In this document: positions 31,604 through 39,779 of the stretch, piece by piece | Position numbering within the stretch: the first letter of the stretch is position 1 | Layout of the letters: every line of letters starts with the position of its first letter | NCBI GenBank assembly: GCA_947166105.1 | Contig: CAMVCZ010000019.1 | Coordinates: 1-58,485 of the forward strand | Reading direction: 5' to 3' | From: an uncultured Bacteroidales bacterium | Lineage (GTDB): Bacteria; Bacteroidota; Bacteroidia; Bacteroidales; F082 | Length of the DNA: 58,485 nt | Translations under genes and position numbers: made by a program | Notes under the pieces: model-generated | Databases searched by the model: none | What the model was told of the DNA's origin: nothing | What the model saw: only the letters and a program-made list of their open reading frames with translations

Positions 31604-33817
31604 TTAGATTTCCTCTTCCTCCACGCGCAGCGGCTGAGGCTCGCTCTTGCGGATGTCGAGTTCGTCAATCAGGTTGGTGGCGCCGGCGTACTTATCGATG
31701 ATGAAGAGCACATAGCGCACGTCCACATTGATGGTGCGTTGGAGTTTCGGCTCAAAGTTGACGTCGCCGCTCATGGCTTCCCAGTTGCCGTCGAAAGCGA
31801 GGCCGATAAGTTCGCCCTTGCCGTTCATGATGGGGCTGCCGGAGTTGCCGCCGGTGATGTCGTTGGTCGAAAGGAAGCACACAACGAGTTCGCCGTTATC
31901 GTCGGCGTAGGCACCAAAGTCCTTCTTCTCGATGAGGTCGATGAGGCGCTTGGGAGCGTCAAACTCATAGTCGCCGGGCACATACTTTTCAAGGATACCG
32001 TTGGCGGTGCAGATGTAGTCGTAATGCACGGCATCAGCTGGCATATAGTCCTGAACAGAACCATAGCTCATACGCATAGTCGAGTTGGCATCGGGATAGA
32101 GGCTCTTGCCGGGTTGGGTGGCGGCGTAATACTCACGCAGACCTTTCACGAAGATATGGTCATTCTCGCTCACGGCTTGCATGGCACCACGATAGTCGGC
32201 CATGTGGTTCATAATGACATCCATCATCGAAGTGTTCATAATGTAAGCGTAATCCTTACCGATTTTCTTCGGGTTGGGCTTGGCCAAGAAAGCCTTGATG
32301 CTTTCGGGCGTGGCGAAGATGGAGTTGGTGTAGACATCTTCAGCAAAGGCATCAATGTCGCCCTTGAACTTCTTGTCAATGATGTTGTAGATTTCAGGGA
32401 GTTCCTCGCCCTTGAAGGCGTTCTTGTAGGTCTTCAGCATCTCGGCAAAGGTCTTCTTTTCCACTTGCGGGTCGGTTTCGGCAAAGAGCTCGTCGACATT
32501 CATGCTTTGGAGCAGTGTGAGGGCCATTTCTTGGGCTTCCTTGTCCTTGCTCTGGTAAGCCTCGTAATAGGAAGCAAACTGGGCAGCGATGCCAGCGGCA
32601 CCCACATTGGAAACGAAGTTAGGATAGTAGATGTATTTGGCCACTTCGCCCATGCTCTGGTAAGCCTTTCTCAGGTTCGGGAGAGCCTCCTTGTATTCGG
32701 TCTTGTTGTTGGCGTTCACCCACTTGGTGAAGTCGCGCTCCAAACCGACCTTGGCTTCGCTCACCTTGTTCTTGCGGAGCATCTTGCACTGGCCGATGAA
32801 GTTCTTCCAAGTGTTGGCGAGGCCAGCGTGGTTGTCGGCATACATCAGGTTGATGCGGTCGTCGGCCTGCATAAATTCATCCATCACTTCGAGTTGCTTG
32901 CCGAAGATGTCGATGATGGCGGGATAGAAAGTGTCCACATTGTAGTCGATGCCGTAGCTCGACATGTAACGCTCGGTGCTGCCCGGGAAGCCCCAAATCA
33001 TGGTGAAGTCGTCCTTCTTCACACCGTCAAGGCTGATGGGAAGGTGGTGCTTGGGAGTCAGCGGCACATTGTCCTTGCTGTAGGCGGCGGGGTTGCCGTT
33101 CTTGTCGGCATAGACACGGAAAATCGAGAAGTCGCCAGTGTGACGAGGCCACATCCAATTGTCGGTGTCGCCACCGAACTTGCCAATCGAAGAGTTGGCC
33201 ACGCCCACGAGGCGCACATCGGGGAACACTTGATAGACAAACATGTAATACTCGTTGCCTTCAAAGAAGCCCTTGATGACGGGGTTGTACTTGCCATCTT
33301 CCGAAGCGGCAGTTTCCAACTCCTTGATTTTCTTGCGGATGGCGGCCTGCTGGTCTTGATAGTCCATGTCGTCCTTCACCTCGGCAAGAATGACTTTCGT
33401 CACGTCTTCCATGCGGACAAGGAAGCTGGCGGTCATTTCGGGAGCGGGCAGTTCTTCGCCGTAGTTCTTGGCCCAAAAGCCGTCTTTCAGGTAGTCGTGC
33501 TCTGTTGAGCTGAGCTTTTGGATGGCACCGTAGCCGCAGTGGTGGTTGGTGAACAGCAAGCCTTTGCTGCTCACGATTTCGCCGGTGCAGAAGAAGCCGC
33601 GCGGCATGGCATCGCTGCCGAGGCCCACGATAGCATCCTTCAAACTGCTGTGGTTGATGCTGTAAAGCTCTTCAGGGGTCAATTGCAGCCCCATCTTCTG
33701 CATGTCAACATAGTTCAGGCGCTCGACGAACATCGGGAGCCACATGCCTTCATCGGCATACACGCGACCCACCGAAACCATGATGGCCATCGCGATAATT
33801 CCTAATACTTTTTTCAT
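31604..33817 (-). CDS. S46 family dipeptidyl-peptidase (DPP7-like)
   Basis: Periplasmic exopeptidase, 737 aa, that releases dipeptides from oligopeptides; amino-acid supply from peptides is typical for Bacteroidales. A signal peptide ends near VYA at 20-21. The chymotrypsin-like triad is visible: histidine in LLFTNHHCGYGAI, aspartate in GGDTDNWMWPRHTGDFS and serine in TGGNSGSPI. Eighteen residues after the serine the sequence reads AFDGNW. That position is glycine in DPP7 (broad, hydrophobic P1) and arginine in DPP11 (acidic P1), so DPP7-type specificity is inferred. The acidic C terminus VEEEEI is unusual but harmless. Confidence 0.94.
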   Translation of the reverse strand: MKKVLGIIAMAIMVSVGRVYADEGMWLPMFVERLNYVDMQKMGLQLTPEELYSINHSSLKDAIVGLGSDAMPRGFFCTGEIVSSKGLLFTNHHCGYGAIQKLSSTEHDYLKDGFWAKNYGEELPAPEMTASFLVRMEDVTKVILAEVKDDMDYQDQQAAIRKKIKELETAASEDGKYNPVIKGFFEGNEYYMFVYQVFPDVRLVGVANSSIGKFGGDTDNWMWPRHTGDFSIFRVYADKNGNPAAYSKDNVPLTPKHHLPISLDGVKKDDFTMIWGFPGSTERYMSSYGIDYNVDTFYPAIIDIFGKQLEVMDEFMQADDRINLMYADNHAGLANTWKNFIGQCKMLRKNKVSEAKVGLERDFTKWVNANNKTEYKEALPNLRKAYQSMGEVAKYIYYPNFVSNVGAAGIAAQFASYYEAYQSKDKEAQEMALTLLQSMNVDELFAETDPQVEKKTFAEMLKTYKNAFKGEELPEIYNIIDKKFKGDIDAFAEDVYTNSIFATPESIKAFLAKPNPKKIGKDYAYIMNTSMMDVIMNHMADYRGAMQAVSENDHIFVKGLREYYAATQPGKSLYPDANSTMRMSYGSVQDYMPADAVHYDYICTANGILEKYVPGDYEFDAPKRLIDLIEKKDFGAYADDNGELVVCFLSTNDITGGNSGSPIMNGKGELIGLAFDGNWEAMSGDVNFEPKLQRTINVDVRYVLFIIDKYAGATNLIDELDIRKSEPQPLRVEEEEI

Positions 33818-33880
33818 TGAGTAGAGATTAAATTATTGTAATTCAGATAATTGTTTCTAATCAAAACAGATTTGAGCCTG

Positions 33881-33888
33881 CAAATTTA
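33881..33888 (-). promoter_or_regulatory. -7 box of the S46 peptidase gene
   Basis: Minus strand TAAATTTG, about 63 bases before the start codon; the leader is A/T-rich with no further structure seen. Confidence 0.6.
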
Positions 33889-33975
33889 CAAAAATTTAGG
33901 ATTGAAAAGAAAGAAGATGGTGTTTTTGTGCAAATGCATAATGGGATTGCCGCAGAAAAACACCCGAAATTTTCG

Positions 33976-34137
33976 CTTATTTCTCCCCGAAAGCACTTTT
34001 TACCCATTTCGGGGACAAATAAAGAGGTACTTATTTCTCCCCGAAACACATTTTTTGTCGTTCAGGGAAAAATAAAGGGGTATTTATTTATCCGTGAACG
34101 AACTTTTTTGTACCTTTGCGGAAAAATAAAGACAGGA
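33976..34137 (+). repeat. three tandem ~54-bp near-palindromic units upstream of an ATPase gene
   Basis: Units start at 33976, 34030 and 34084. Each begins CTTATTTCTCCCCGAAA or a variant, passes through a T-run, and ends with an inverted complement such as TTTCGGGGACAAATAAAG, so each unit is itself a long imperfect hairpin. Unit 1 is the most symmetric; unit 3 is the most diverged and contains a promoter box. Because 54 is a multiple of three, the reading frame stays open through all three units and would encode an 18-residue peptide repeat. The array ends three bases before the ATG of the ATPase gene. Confidence 0.85.
34111..34118 (+). promoter_or_regulatory. -7 box of the ATPase gene, inside repeat unit 3
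   Basis: TACCTTTG, 23 bases before the ATG at 34141. The equivalent positions in units 1 and 2 do not match the consensus. Confidence 0.65.
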
Positions 34138-34140
34138 AAA

Positions 34141-35583
34141 ATGAGTGATATTATTGGAAGAAGCACTGAAATTGAGGAACTTATGCGTCTATATCGCGGC
34201 AACAGGCCCGAATTTGTCGCCGTCTATGGTCGCCGCAGGGTGGGCAAAACCTATCTCATCAAGGAATTGTTTATGGACAAAATGGCTTTTTACCACACGG
34301 GAATGTCGCCGATGGATACCGAAAACGCCAACATCCTACAAGACCAACTGAAAAGTTTCTACAACTCGCTTGTCAGTTACGGCTGGGAGCCTTCCGAACC
34401 GCCCAAATCGTGGCTCGAAGCCTTTTATATGTTGATGAAACTGCTTGAAAGCAAGGCTGATAAGAAACGTCAAGTGGTTTTCATCGACGAACTGCCTTGG
34501 ATGGACACGCCGCGCTCAAGGTTCCTCTCCGCGCTCGAATATTTCTGGAACTCGTGGGGGTCGGGGCGCGACAACCTTATGCTCATCGTGTGCGGCAGCG
34601 CCACCTCGTGGATGGAGAACAACCTCATCAACAACTACGGCGGGCTTTATGGTCGGCTCACTTACGAAATCAAACTCTATCCCTTCACCTTGGGCGAATG
34701 TGAGGCCTACTTCAAGGCCAACGACCTGCGGCTGAACCGCTACGACATCATCCAAGCCTATATGGCCGTCGGCGGCATACCTTATTATTTGGGCTTCTTC
34801 CGCAAAGGCCTGAGCCTCGGGCAAAACCTCGACCTGCTCTTTTTCGCCAAAAACGCCAAACTGAAGAACGAATTCAACCGTTTGTTCGCCTCATTGTTCA
34901 CGAAACCAACGGATTACAAGAAAATCGTCAGTCTGTTGGCCACCAAGCATAGCGGCTTCACCCGCGACGAGATTGCCAGCGCAACGGGCATCCAAAAAGG
35001 CGGCGGATTCTCAAAGATGCTGGCCGCCCTCGAAGCCAGCGATTTCATCACGCGCTATGTGCCTTTCGGCTGCTCGAAACGCGAAGAGCATTACAAATTG
35101 GTGGACAACTTCTGCCTGTTCCACTCGAAATTCGTTGCCAATGGCGACATCACCGACCCCGAATTTTGGGAAAAGAACCAAAACGCGCAAAGGCTGTCGG
35201 CTTGGAAAGGCATCGCCTTCGAGGAAGTTTGCCTGAGCCATATCCAACAGATTAAGAACGCTTTAGGCATCGGCTCTGTCACTTCGAGCGAGTCGGCGTG
35301 GAGCTTGCGCGGCGACGACGAAACCGAAGGCACACAAATCGACCTGCTCATCGACCGCGCCGACCGCGTGGTGAACCTCTGCGAGATGAAGTTCTACAAG
35401 GACGAATTCACCATCGACAAGGCCTACGACGCGAAGTTGCGCCACCGCACCCAAACCTTGATTGACCGCCTGCCCCGAAACCGCAACGTACATCTCACAT
35501 TGATAACTACTTACGGCCTAACCTACAACGAATATTTCGGTCAAATCCAACAGTTGGTCACGATGGACGCGCTATTTGGATGA
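34141..35583 (+). CDS. AAA ATPase with C-terminal DUF234 / PD-(D/E)XK-like domain
   Basis: Archaeal-type STAND/AAA ATPase family protein, 480 aa, common in Bacteroidota, function unknown. Walker A is GRRRVGKT (30-37) and Walker B is VVFIDELPW (112-120). A sensor-like IVCGSATSWM near 155-164 follows, then a winged-helix region (FTRDEIASATGIQKGGGFSKMLAALEASDFI). The C-terminal DUF234 part has QIDLLIDR (D401) and NLCEMKFY (E415, K417), a D...E-x-K pattern of PD-(D/E)XK nucleases. The start is the ATG after the promoter; the open frame continues upstream to 33928 through the repeat array but would add a low-complexity repetitive leader. The downstream methyltransferase gene has its own promoter inside the end of this region. 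Confidence 0.85.
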   Translation: MSDIIGRSTEIEELMRLYRGNRPEFVAVYGRRRVGKTYLIKELFMDKMAFYHTGMSPMDTENANILQDQLKSFYNSLVSYGWEPSEPPKSWLEAFYMLMKLLESKADKKRQVVFIDELPWMDTPRSRFLSALEYFWNSWGSGRDNLMLIVCGSATSWMENNLINNYGGLYGRLTYEIKLYPFTLGECEAYFKANDLRLNRYDIIQAYMAVGGIPYYLGFFRKGLSLGQNLDLLFFAKNAKLKNEFNRLFASLFTKPTDYKKIVSLLATKHSGFTRDEIASATGIQKGGGFSKMLAALEASDFITRYVPFGCSKREEHYKLVDNFCLFHSKFVANGDITDPEFWEKNQNAQRLSAWKGIAFEEVCLSHIQQIKNALGIGSVTSSESAWSLRGDDETEGTQIDLLIDRADRVVNLCEMKFYKDEFTIDKAYDAKLRHRTQTLIDRLPRNRNVHLTLITTYGLTYNEYFGQIQQLVTMDALFG

Positions 35584-35615
35584 CACAATTTGCCCTACGA
35601 TTCAACAAGAAACCT

Positions 35616-35623
35616 TATCTTTG
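35616..35623 (+). promoter_or_regulatory. -7 box of the rRNA methyltransferase gene
   Basis: TATCTTTG, 17 bases before the ATG at 35640, which settles the start against the longer frame that overlaps the ATPase gene. Confidence 0.65.
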
Positions 35624-35639
35624 CCGAAAATTTCCCCAC

Positions 35640-36815
35640 ATGGAAGACAATTACCAACTCATTACGAAAACCGCCGCCGGACTTGAAGACGTGCTGGCCC
35701 GCGAAATCAAGGCCTTGGGTGCCAAAAACGTGCGCTGTATGCACCGCGCCGTCATTTGCGAAGGCAACAAAGAACTGATGTACCGCATTAATTACGAAGT
35801 GCGTACCGCGCTGAAAGTTTTGAAGCCTTTCAAGAACTTCTTCGCCAAAAATCCCGACGACCTGTATAAACAAGTAAAAGAAATCAATTGGTGCGAACTG
35901 TTCCGCACCGACCAGACCTTCTGCGTCGATGCCGTGACGAGCGGGCGTTTCTTCACCCATTCGCAATACGCCGGCCTGACGATGAAAGATGCCATCGTCG
36001 ACCAGTTCCGCGATGTGTACGGTTTCCGACCCAATGTCAACACTTTGAATCCCGATTTGAGGATTAATTTGCACATCCGCGAGGACAAGGTGACCATCCT
36101 TTTCGACAGTTCGGGAGAATCGTTGCACCACCGTGGCTACCGCAAGCAAGTCGACAAAGCCCCTATGAACGAGGTGTTGGCGGCGGGCCTCATCCAACTT
36201 TCGGGCTGGAAAGCCGACTGCAATTTCCTCGACTGCATGTGCGGCTCGGGCACCCTGCCCATCGAGGCGGCAATGTACGCGATGAAGATTCCGCCGGGAT
36301 ACTACCGCAAACAATGGGGTTTCATGAAATGGGACGACTACGACGCTGAGCTTTGGCAGCGCATCCGCACCGAAGCCGATGCCAAAATCTGCGACTTCGA
36401 CCACGAAATCTGGGCTTCCGACCATTCGCCGAAAGCCATCGCCATTGCCGAGGGCAACATTAATTACGCCCACTTGCAGCACGACATCCATCTGATGAAG
36501 AAGGACATGCACGACATCACCCCACCCGAAGGCGGCGGCATCCTCATCATCAACCCACCCTATGGCGACCGCCTCGAAGAAGACGACATCGACCAACTCT
36601 ACGAGGAAATCGGACACACCCTGAAGCACAACTTCCAAGGCTTCCAATGCTGGCTCATCACCGACGACGCCGTGGCCCTGCGCCACGTCGGCCTGAAGCC
36701 CACGGCAAAAATCCCAATATGGAACGGGCCTTTGGAGTGTCGCTTCGTGAGGTTCGATATTTTTGAAGGGTCATTGAAGAACAAGAAGGCTCGGGAGGCA
36801 GAGGAACAAGCATGA
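35640..36815 (+). CDS. THUMP-domain SAM-dependent RNA methyltransferase (RlmL N-terminal/UPF0020 type)
   Basis: Cytosolic RNA methyltransferase, 391 aa. The N-terminal ferredoxin-like and THUMP part (YQLITKTAAGLEDVLAREIKALG, then VRTALKVLKPFKNF) binds RNA. The Rossmann methyltransferase part has motif I FLDCMCGSGTLPIEAA near 198-213 and catalytic INPPYGDRLEEDD near 303-315, the N-P-P-Y of N2-guanine or N6-adenine methylases. It corresponds to the N-terminal half of E. coli RlmL (23S rRNA m2G2445), but single-domain relatives in other lineages modify other sites, so no symbol is given. A strong bidirectional hairpin separates it from the convergent pth. Confidence 0.87.
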   Translation: MEDNYQLITKTAAGLEDVLAREIKALGAKNVRCMHRAVICEGNKELMYRINYEVRTALKVLKPFKNFFAKNPDDLYKQVKEINWCELFRTDQTFCVDAVTSGRFFTHSQYAGLTMKDAIVDQFRDVYGFRPNVNTLNPDLRINLHIREDKVTILFDSSGESLHHRGYRKQVDKAPMNEVLAAGLIQLSGWKADCNFLDCMCGSGTLPIEAAMYAMKIPPGYYRKQWGFMKWDDYDAELWQRIRTEADAKICDFDHEIWASDHSPKAIAIAEGNINYAHLQHDIHLMKKDMHDITPPEGGGILIINPPYGDRLEEDDIDQLYEEIGHTLKHNFQGFQCWLITDDAVALRHVGLKPTAKIPIWNGPLECRFVRFDIFEGSLKNKKAREAEEQA

Positions 36816-36861
36816 TTAGGATTCGCTTTGCGTCACTGCGGGGCACGAAGCAGTCCAAAAC

Positions 36862-36915
36862 AATTATTTTTGGCTATAGAGGCACTTTTTTGTGGCTTCA
36901 TAGCCAAAAATAATT
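36862..36915. terminator. bidirectional hairpin between the methyltransferase gene and pth
   Basis: AATTATTTTTGGCTAT (36862-36877) is perfectly inverted by ATAGCCAAAAATAATT (36900-36915). The A/T-rich bases of the stem give U tails on both strands. Confidence 0.8.
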
Positions 36916-36922
36916 TCAAAAC

Positions 36923-37486
36923 TTATCGCTTATTAAACTGATTCATCGTCCGATCCGGCCCTTGGGTGACAAAACTCTTGATGATTTCGACGGCTTCGTC
37001 GGCTTTTTGGTCAACGATAGGTTCTTCTGAAGGGTTCCATTTTCCCAAAACGAAATCAATTTGGCGGCCTCGCGGGAAGTCGTCGCCAAGGCCGAAACGC
37101 AGGCGACAGAACACGTTGGTGCCAAGTTTTTCGATGATGTCGGTCAGGCCGTTGTGACCACCGTCGGCACCCTGTTTGCGGAGGCGCAACGTGCCCAAAG
37201 GCAAGGCAATATCGTCGTTGACGACTAACAAGTTCTCAATCGGAATTTTCTCATAATCAAGCCAATACTTCACTGCCCGCCCACTCGCGTTCATATAGGT
37301 TGTCGGCTTGATGACCACCAAGGTCTTGCCCTTGAACTTCATCTCCGCAACCTGCGCAAGGCGGCTTGTAGTGAATGTCGCCTCCAAGTCCTTCGCCAAG
37401 CGATCGGCAATCTTGAAGCCGATATTGTGGCGCGTTTCATCGTATTCGGCACCAATGTTTCCCAAACAGGCAATCAGGTATTTCAT
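36923..37486 (-). CDS. pth: peptidyl-tRNA hydrolase
   Basis: Releases tRNA from peptidyl-tRNA drop-off products; essential in most bacteria. From the ATG at 37486 it is 187 aa, the normal size. Motifs include MKYLIACLGNIGAEYDETRHNIGF (catalytic histidine in RHNIGF), KPTTYMNASGRAV, VVNDDIALPLGTLRLRKQGADGGHNGL and FCRLRFGLGDDFPRG. The open frame extends further upstream, but that part overlaps the intergenic region and lacks homology to the family. It lies downstream of rplY on the same strand, with a hairpin in between. Confidence 0.96.
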   Translation of the reverse strand: MKYLIACLGNIGAEYDETRHNIGFKIADRLAKDLEATFTTSRLAQVAEMKFKGKTLVVIKPTTYMNASGRAVKYWLDYEKIPIENLLVVNDDIALPLGTLRLRKQGADGGHNGLTDIIEKLGTNVFCRLRFGLGDDFPRGRQIDFVLGKWNPSEEPIVDQKADEAVEIIKSFVTQGPDRTMNQFNKR

Positions 37487-37634
37487 TTCGGTTACTGGGT
37501 TTATCGGAGTATCTTCAAATTCGTTTTGCTTTTCCTTTCGGAAAAACCGCGCAAAAATACTACAAAATGATGACATTATTGGCTTTTTCTCGGCTGCCAT
37601 GACAGGACAGCCCAACAAACTATTAACTCCTAAC

Positions 37635-37664
37635 TAAAAAAAGCCGCCCGAAGACGGCTTTTTC
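37635..37664. terminator. bidirectional terminator after rplY
   Basis: AAAAAGCCG-CCCGAAGA-CGGCTTTTT; it can stop the leftward rplY transcript and may reduce read-through into pth. Confidence 0.8.
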
Positions 37665-37691
37665 CTTCGTATGTACCTAATTAATATCAGG

Positions 37692-38273
37692 TTATTCAGC
37701 AGCTTCCTCCTCGGTGCTGACCGAAGCGCCACGCGCCATATTGACTGCAAAGATGACGGTATAGCCAGGGGTAACAGGCGTAACATTCTCAATGTTAAGG
37801 TCTTTCACCTTGATAGCCTCGTTGATGTTCACGTTGCTGATGTTCACCTTCACATAGTCCGGCAAATCCTTGATCAGACCGCAAACCTTGACTTTCTTGA
37901 TACCCAATTTGGGTTTGCCACCACGCATGACACCGGCAGCCGAGCCTTCGAGGGCGATGGGCAGCACCACTGTGATGGGCTTGTCTTCCTTCACGATGAG
38001 GAAGTCGGCGTGCAAGACCTTGTCGGTCACAGGGTGATACTGGATGTCCTGAAGGATGGTCTTGTAGACCTTGCCATTGATGTCGAAATCAATGATGTAG
38101 GTCTCAGGAGTGAAAAGAATCTTGATGAAATTCTTCTCAGAAGTGGCAAAGTGAATTTGCTCCTCGCCTGAGCCGTACATGACACATGGAACCATTTCGG
38201 CCTTACGCAAAGCCTTAGTATCCTTTTTCCCTACGTTCTCGCGGAGAGAACCGCTCAATGATACAGTTTTCAT
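37692..38273 (-). CDS. rplY: 50S ribosomal protein L25/general stress protein Ctc
   Basis: 5S rRNA-binding ribosomal protein with the C-terminal TL5/Ctc extension, 193 aa. The N-terminal domain shows SLSGSLRENVGKKDTKALRKAEMVPCVMYG and HPVTDKVLHADFLIV. The C-terminal domain contains LPIALEGSAAGVMRGG, VCGLIKDLPDYVKVNISNVN and a flexible acidic tail STEEEAAE. Its leader (38274-38318) carries CAATTAAAC-type repeats as in ackA and purC. Upstream on the same strand is prs, and the prs-rplY-pth order fits the frequent bacterial association of these three genes. Confidence 0.96.
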   Translation of the reverse strand: MKTVSLSGSLRENVGKKDTKALRKAEMVPCVMYGSGEEQIHFATSEKNFIKILFTPETYIIDFDINGKVYKTILQDIQYHPVTDKVLHADFLIVKEDKPITVVLPIALEGSAAGVMRGGKPKLGIKKVKVCGLIKDLPDYVKVNISNVNINEAIKVKDLNIENVTPVTPGYTVIFAVNMARGASVSTEEEAAE

Positions 38274-38318
38274 TGTGTTTAATTGTTTAATTGTTTGTTG
38301 TTTAATTGTTTATTTGTT

Positions 38319-38340
38319 GGGGCGAACCAATGCCCGCCCT
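38319..38340 (-). repeat. GGGCG hairpin between prs and rplY
   Basis: GGGCG and CGCCC flank AACCAATGCC. The GGGGCGAACCAATGCCCGCCC string resembles a repeat I recall from other Bacteroidota intergenic regions. It may act as an attenuator between prs and rplY. Confidence 0.45.
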
Positions 38341-38348
38341 TTTCTTTC

Positions 38349-39305
38349 TCATTTGAATAGCGAACTGATAGACTCGTAAGATTCTATGCGATGGATGACA
38401 TCGGCAAACAATTCCGCCGTACTCACCACATGGATTTTCTTTGATGCGTTGGCGGGCAACGGAATGGAATCCGTAACCACCACTTCGCTGAACACCGAAT
38501 TGTCCAAGCGTTCCATCGCGGATCCGCTACACACGGCATGGGTGGCAAAGGCACGCACGCTCTTGGCGCCATTGTCCATCAACACCTGACCGGCCTTTAC
38601 GATGGTGCCAGCCGTATCGATGATGTCATCGATGAGGATGACATTCTTATCCTTCACATCGCCGATGAGGGTCATTGAATCGACCACATTGGCGCGAGGA
38701 CGATGCTTGTGACAGATGGCTAAATCGCAGCCCAAACGCTTGGCGTAGGCCGAAGCGCGTTTCGAGCCGCCCACGTCAGGCGAGGCAATCTGCAAGTCCT
38801 CGATTTGCAACTTTTGGATATAGTCGATAAAGAGGCTCGAAGCATAAAGTGCATCGACGGGGATGTCGAAGAAGCCCTGAATCTGGTCGGCATGAAGGTC
38901 GAGGGTGATGATGCGGTTGACTCCTGCGGCAGTCAGAAGGTTGGCCACCAACTTTGAGCCGATACTCACGCGGGGTTGGTCCTTACGGTCTTGGCGTGCC
39001 CATCCGAAATAAGGAATCACAGCAATGATTTTGTGCGCCGAAGCACGCTTGGCCGCGTCAATCATAAGTAGCAGCTCCATCAGATTATGGGTAGGCGGCA
39101 TGGTTGACTGCACGATGTAAACGTGATGGCCACGGATGCTCTCATCGTATGAGGGTTGGAATTCACCATCGGAAAAAACAACCACTGAGGATTTGCCCAA
39201 TTTGAAGTCTGGATTCTGCTCTTGGCGACCATAGGCTTCCGCAATTCTTGCACCCAAGTCTTGGGTGGCTTTTCCTGCGAAAATGGAAACGTATCTGCCT
39301 GACAT
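38349..39305 (-). CDS. prs: ribose-phosphate pyrophosphokinase
   Basis: Makes PRPP from ribose 5-phosphate and ATP for nucleotide, histidine and NAD synthesis. The start at 39305 gives 318 aa, normal length, and lies 23 bases after a -7 box; the longer frame crosses the tRNA-Leu gene and is rejected. Motifs: VVVFSDGEFQPSYDESIRGHHVYIVQ, PYFGWARQDRKDQPRVSIGSKLVANLL (ATP and catalytic loops), the LDLHADQIQGFFDIPVD block and the PRPP-binding VILIDDIIDTAGTIVKA. Confidence 0.97.
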   Translation of the reverse strand: MSGRYVSIFAGKATQDLGARIAEAYGRQEQNPDFKLGKSSVVVFSDGEFQPSYDESIRGHHVYIVQSTMPPTHNLMELLLMIDAAKRASAHKIIAVIPYFGWARQDRKDQPRVSIGSKLVANLLTAAGVNRIITLDLHADQIQGFFDIPVDALYASSLFIDYIQKLQIEDLQIASPDVGGSKRASAYAKRLGCDLAICHKHRPRANVVDSMTLIGDVKDKNVILIDDIIDTAGTIVKAGQVLMDNGAKSVRAFATHAVCSGSAMERLDNSVFSEVVVTDSIPLPANASKKIHVVSTAELFADVIHRIESYESISSLFK

Positions 39306-39327
39306 TTGCGATAAGATTTTGAAGCTG

Positions 39328-39335
39328 CAAAAGTA
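39328..39335 (-). promoter_or_regulatory. -7 box of prs
   Basis: Minus strand TACTTTTG, 22 bases before the start codon; divergent from the tRNA-Leu promoter. Confidence 0.68.
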
Positions 39336-39407
39336 GGCATTTTCGGGGTAAGAAAAACAAAAAAGAAGATTTTTTTCAAAACCTGTTGACAGAAAAGAAA
39401 AAATCCG

Positions 39408-39415
39408 TATTTTTG
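39408..39415 (+). promoter_or_regulatory. tRNA-Leu promoter
   Basis: TTG at 39386-39388 (in TGTTGAC) and TATTTTTG at 39408-39415 with a 19-base spacer, 27 bases upstream of the mature tRNA. Confidence 0.72.
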
Positions 39416-39442
39416 CAGCCGCGTTTGACGCGATAGCCCCAT

Positions 39443-39529
39443 GCCGAAGTGGCGGAATCGGTAGACGCGTCGGTCTCAAAAACCGATGAGGTAACACTCG
39501 TGCCGGTTCGATCCCGGCCTTCGGTACCA
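39443..39529 (+). tRNA. tRNA-Leu (anticodon CAA)
   Basis: Class II tRNA of 87 nt including an encoded CCA. The acceptor stem GCCGAAG pairs with CTTCGGT (one G-U). The anticodon stem TCGGT/ACCGA carries the loop CTCAAAA, anticodon CAA. The long variable arm TGAGGTAACACTCG and the T-loop GTTCGATCC are visible. Confidence 0.95.
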
Positions 39530-39571
39530 AGAAAAACCCCTTCTAATCAATAGATTATAAGGGGTTTTCTG
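39530..39571 (+). terminator. terminator of tRNA-Leu
   Basis: AGAAAAACCCCTT is inverted as AAGGGGTTTTCT, with an inner TAATC-AATA-GATTA pairing; it follows the CCA directly. Confidence 0.87.
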
Positions 39572-39779
39572 TTTGTCATGGTGTACTTAAAGTGTACTCA
39601 CCATCAAGCCTTGCCACAACATCACCAAACAGGCGACATGGCCGAAACACAATAATACACATCGCTACAGCAGGCTCAAAAATGAATCTTTGGCAAAGCC
39701 AAAAACAGAAAAAGCACTACCGTGCCGAAACACAATAGTGCCATTTTGTTAGATGAAAGCCTTTGTATGGCTATTTCTT
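39572..39779. other. gene-free stretch with direct repeats downstream of tRNA-Leu
   Basis: No convincing frame. Contents: GTGTACT twice (39581-39587, 39592-39598), and a 14-base direct repeat GCCGAAACACAATA at 39641-39654 and 39724-39737. A position just 3' of a tRNA is a common integration site, so this may be a scar, but no integrase is present. Confidence 0.5.

Noticed and set aside
31415..33508. 697-codon plus-strand frame opposite the S46 peptidase gene
   Set aside because: Antisense shadow; starts inside another gene and has no signal, domain or promoter.
33976..34137. CRISPR array
   Set aside because: The three units are contiguous without unique spacers and are diverged palindromes; no cas genes are present.
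33928..34140. N-terminal extension of the ATPase protein through the tandem repeats
   Set aside because: The frame is open, but the -7 box at 34111 and the family-like start MSDIIGRSTEIEEL favour the ATG at 34141. Kept as an open point in the findings.
38340..39530. Longer prs frame starting at 39530
   Set aside because: It would run through the tRNA-Leu gene and past the prs promoter box; the standard 318-aa start is at 39305.
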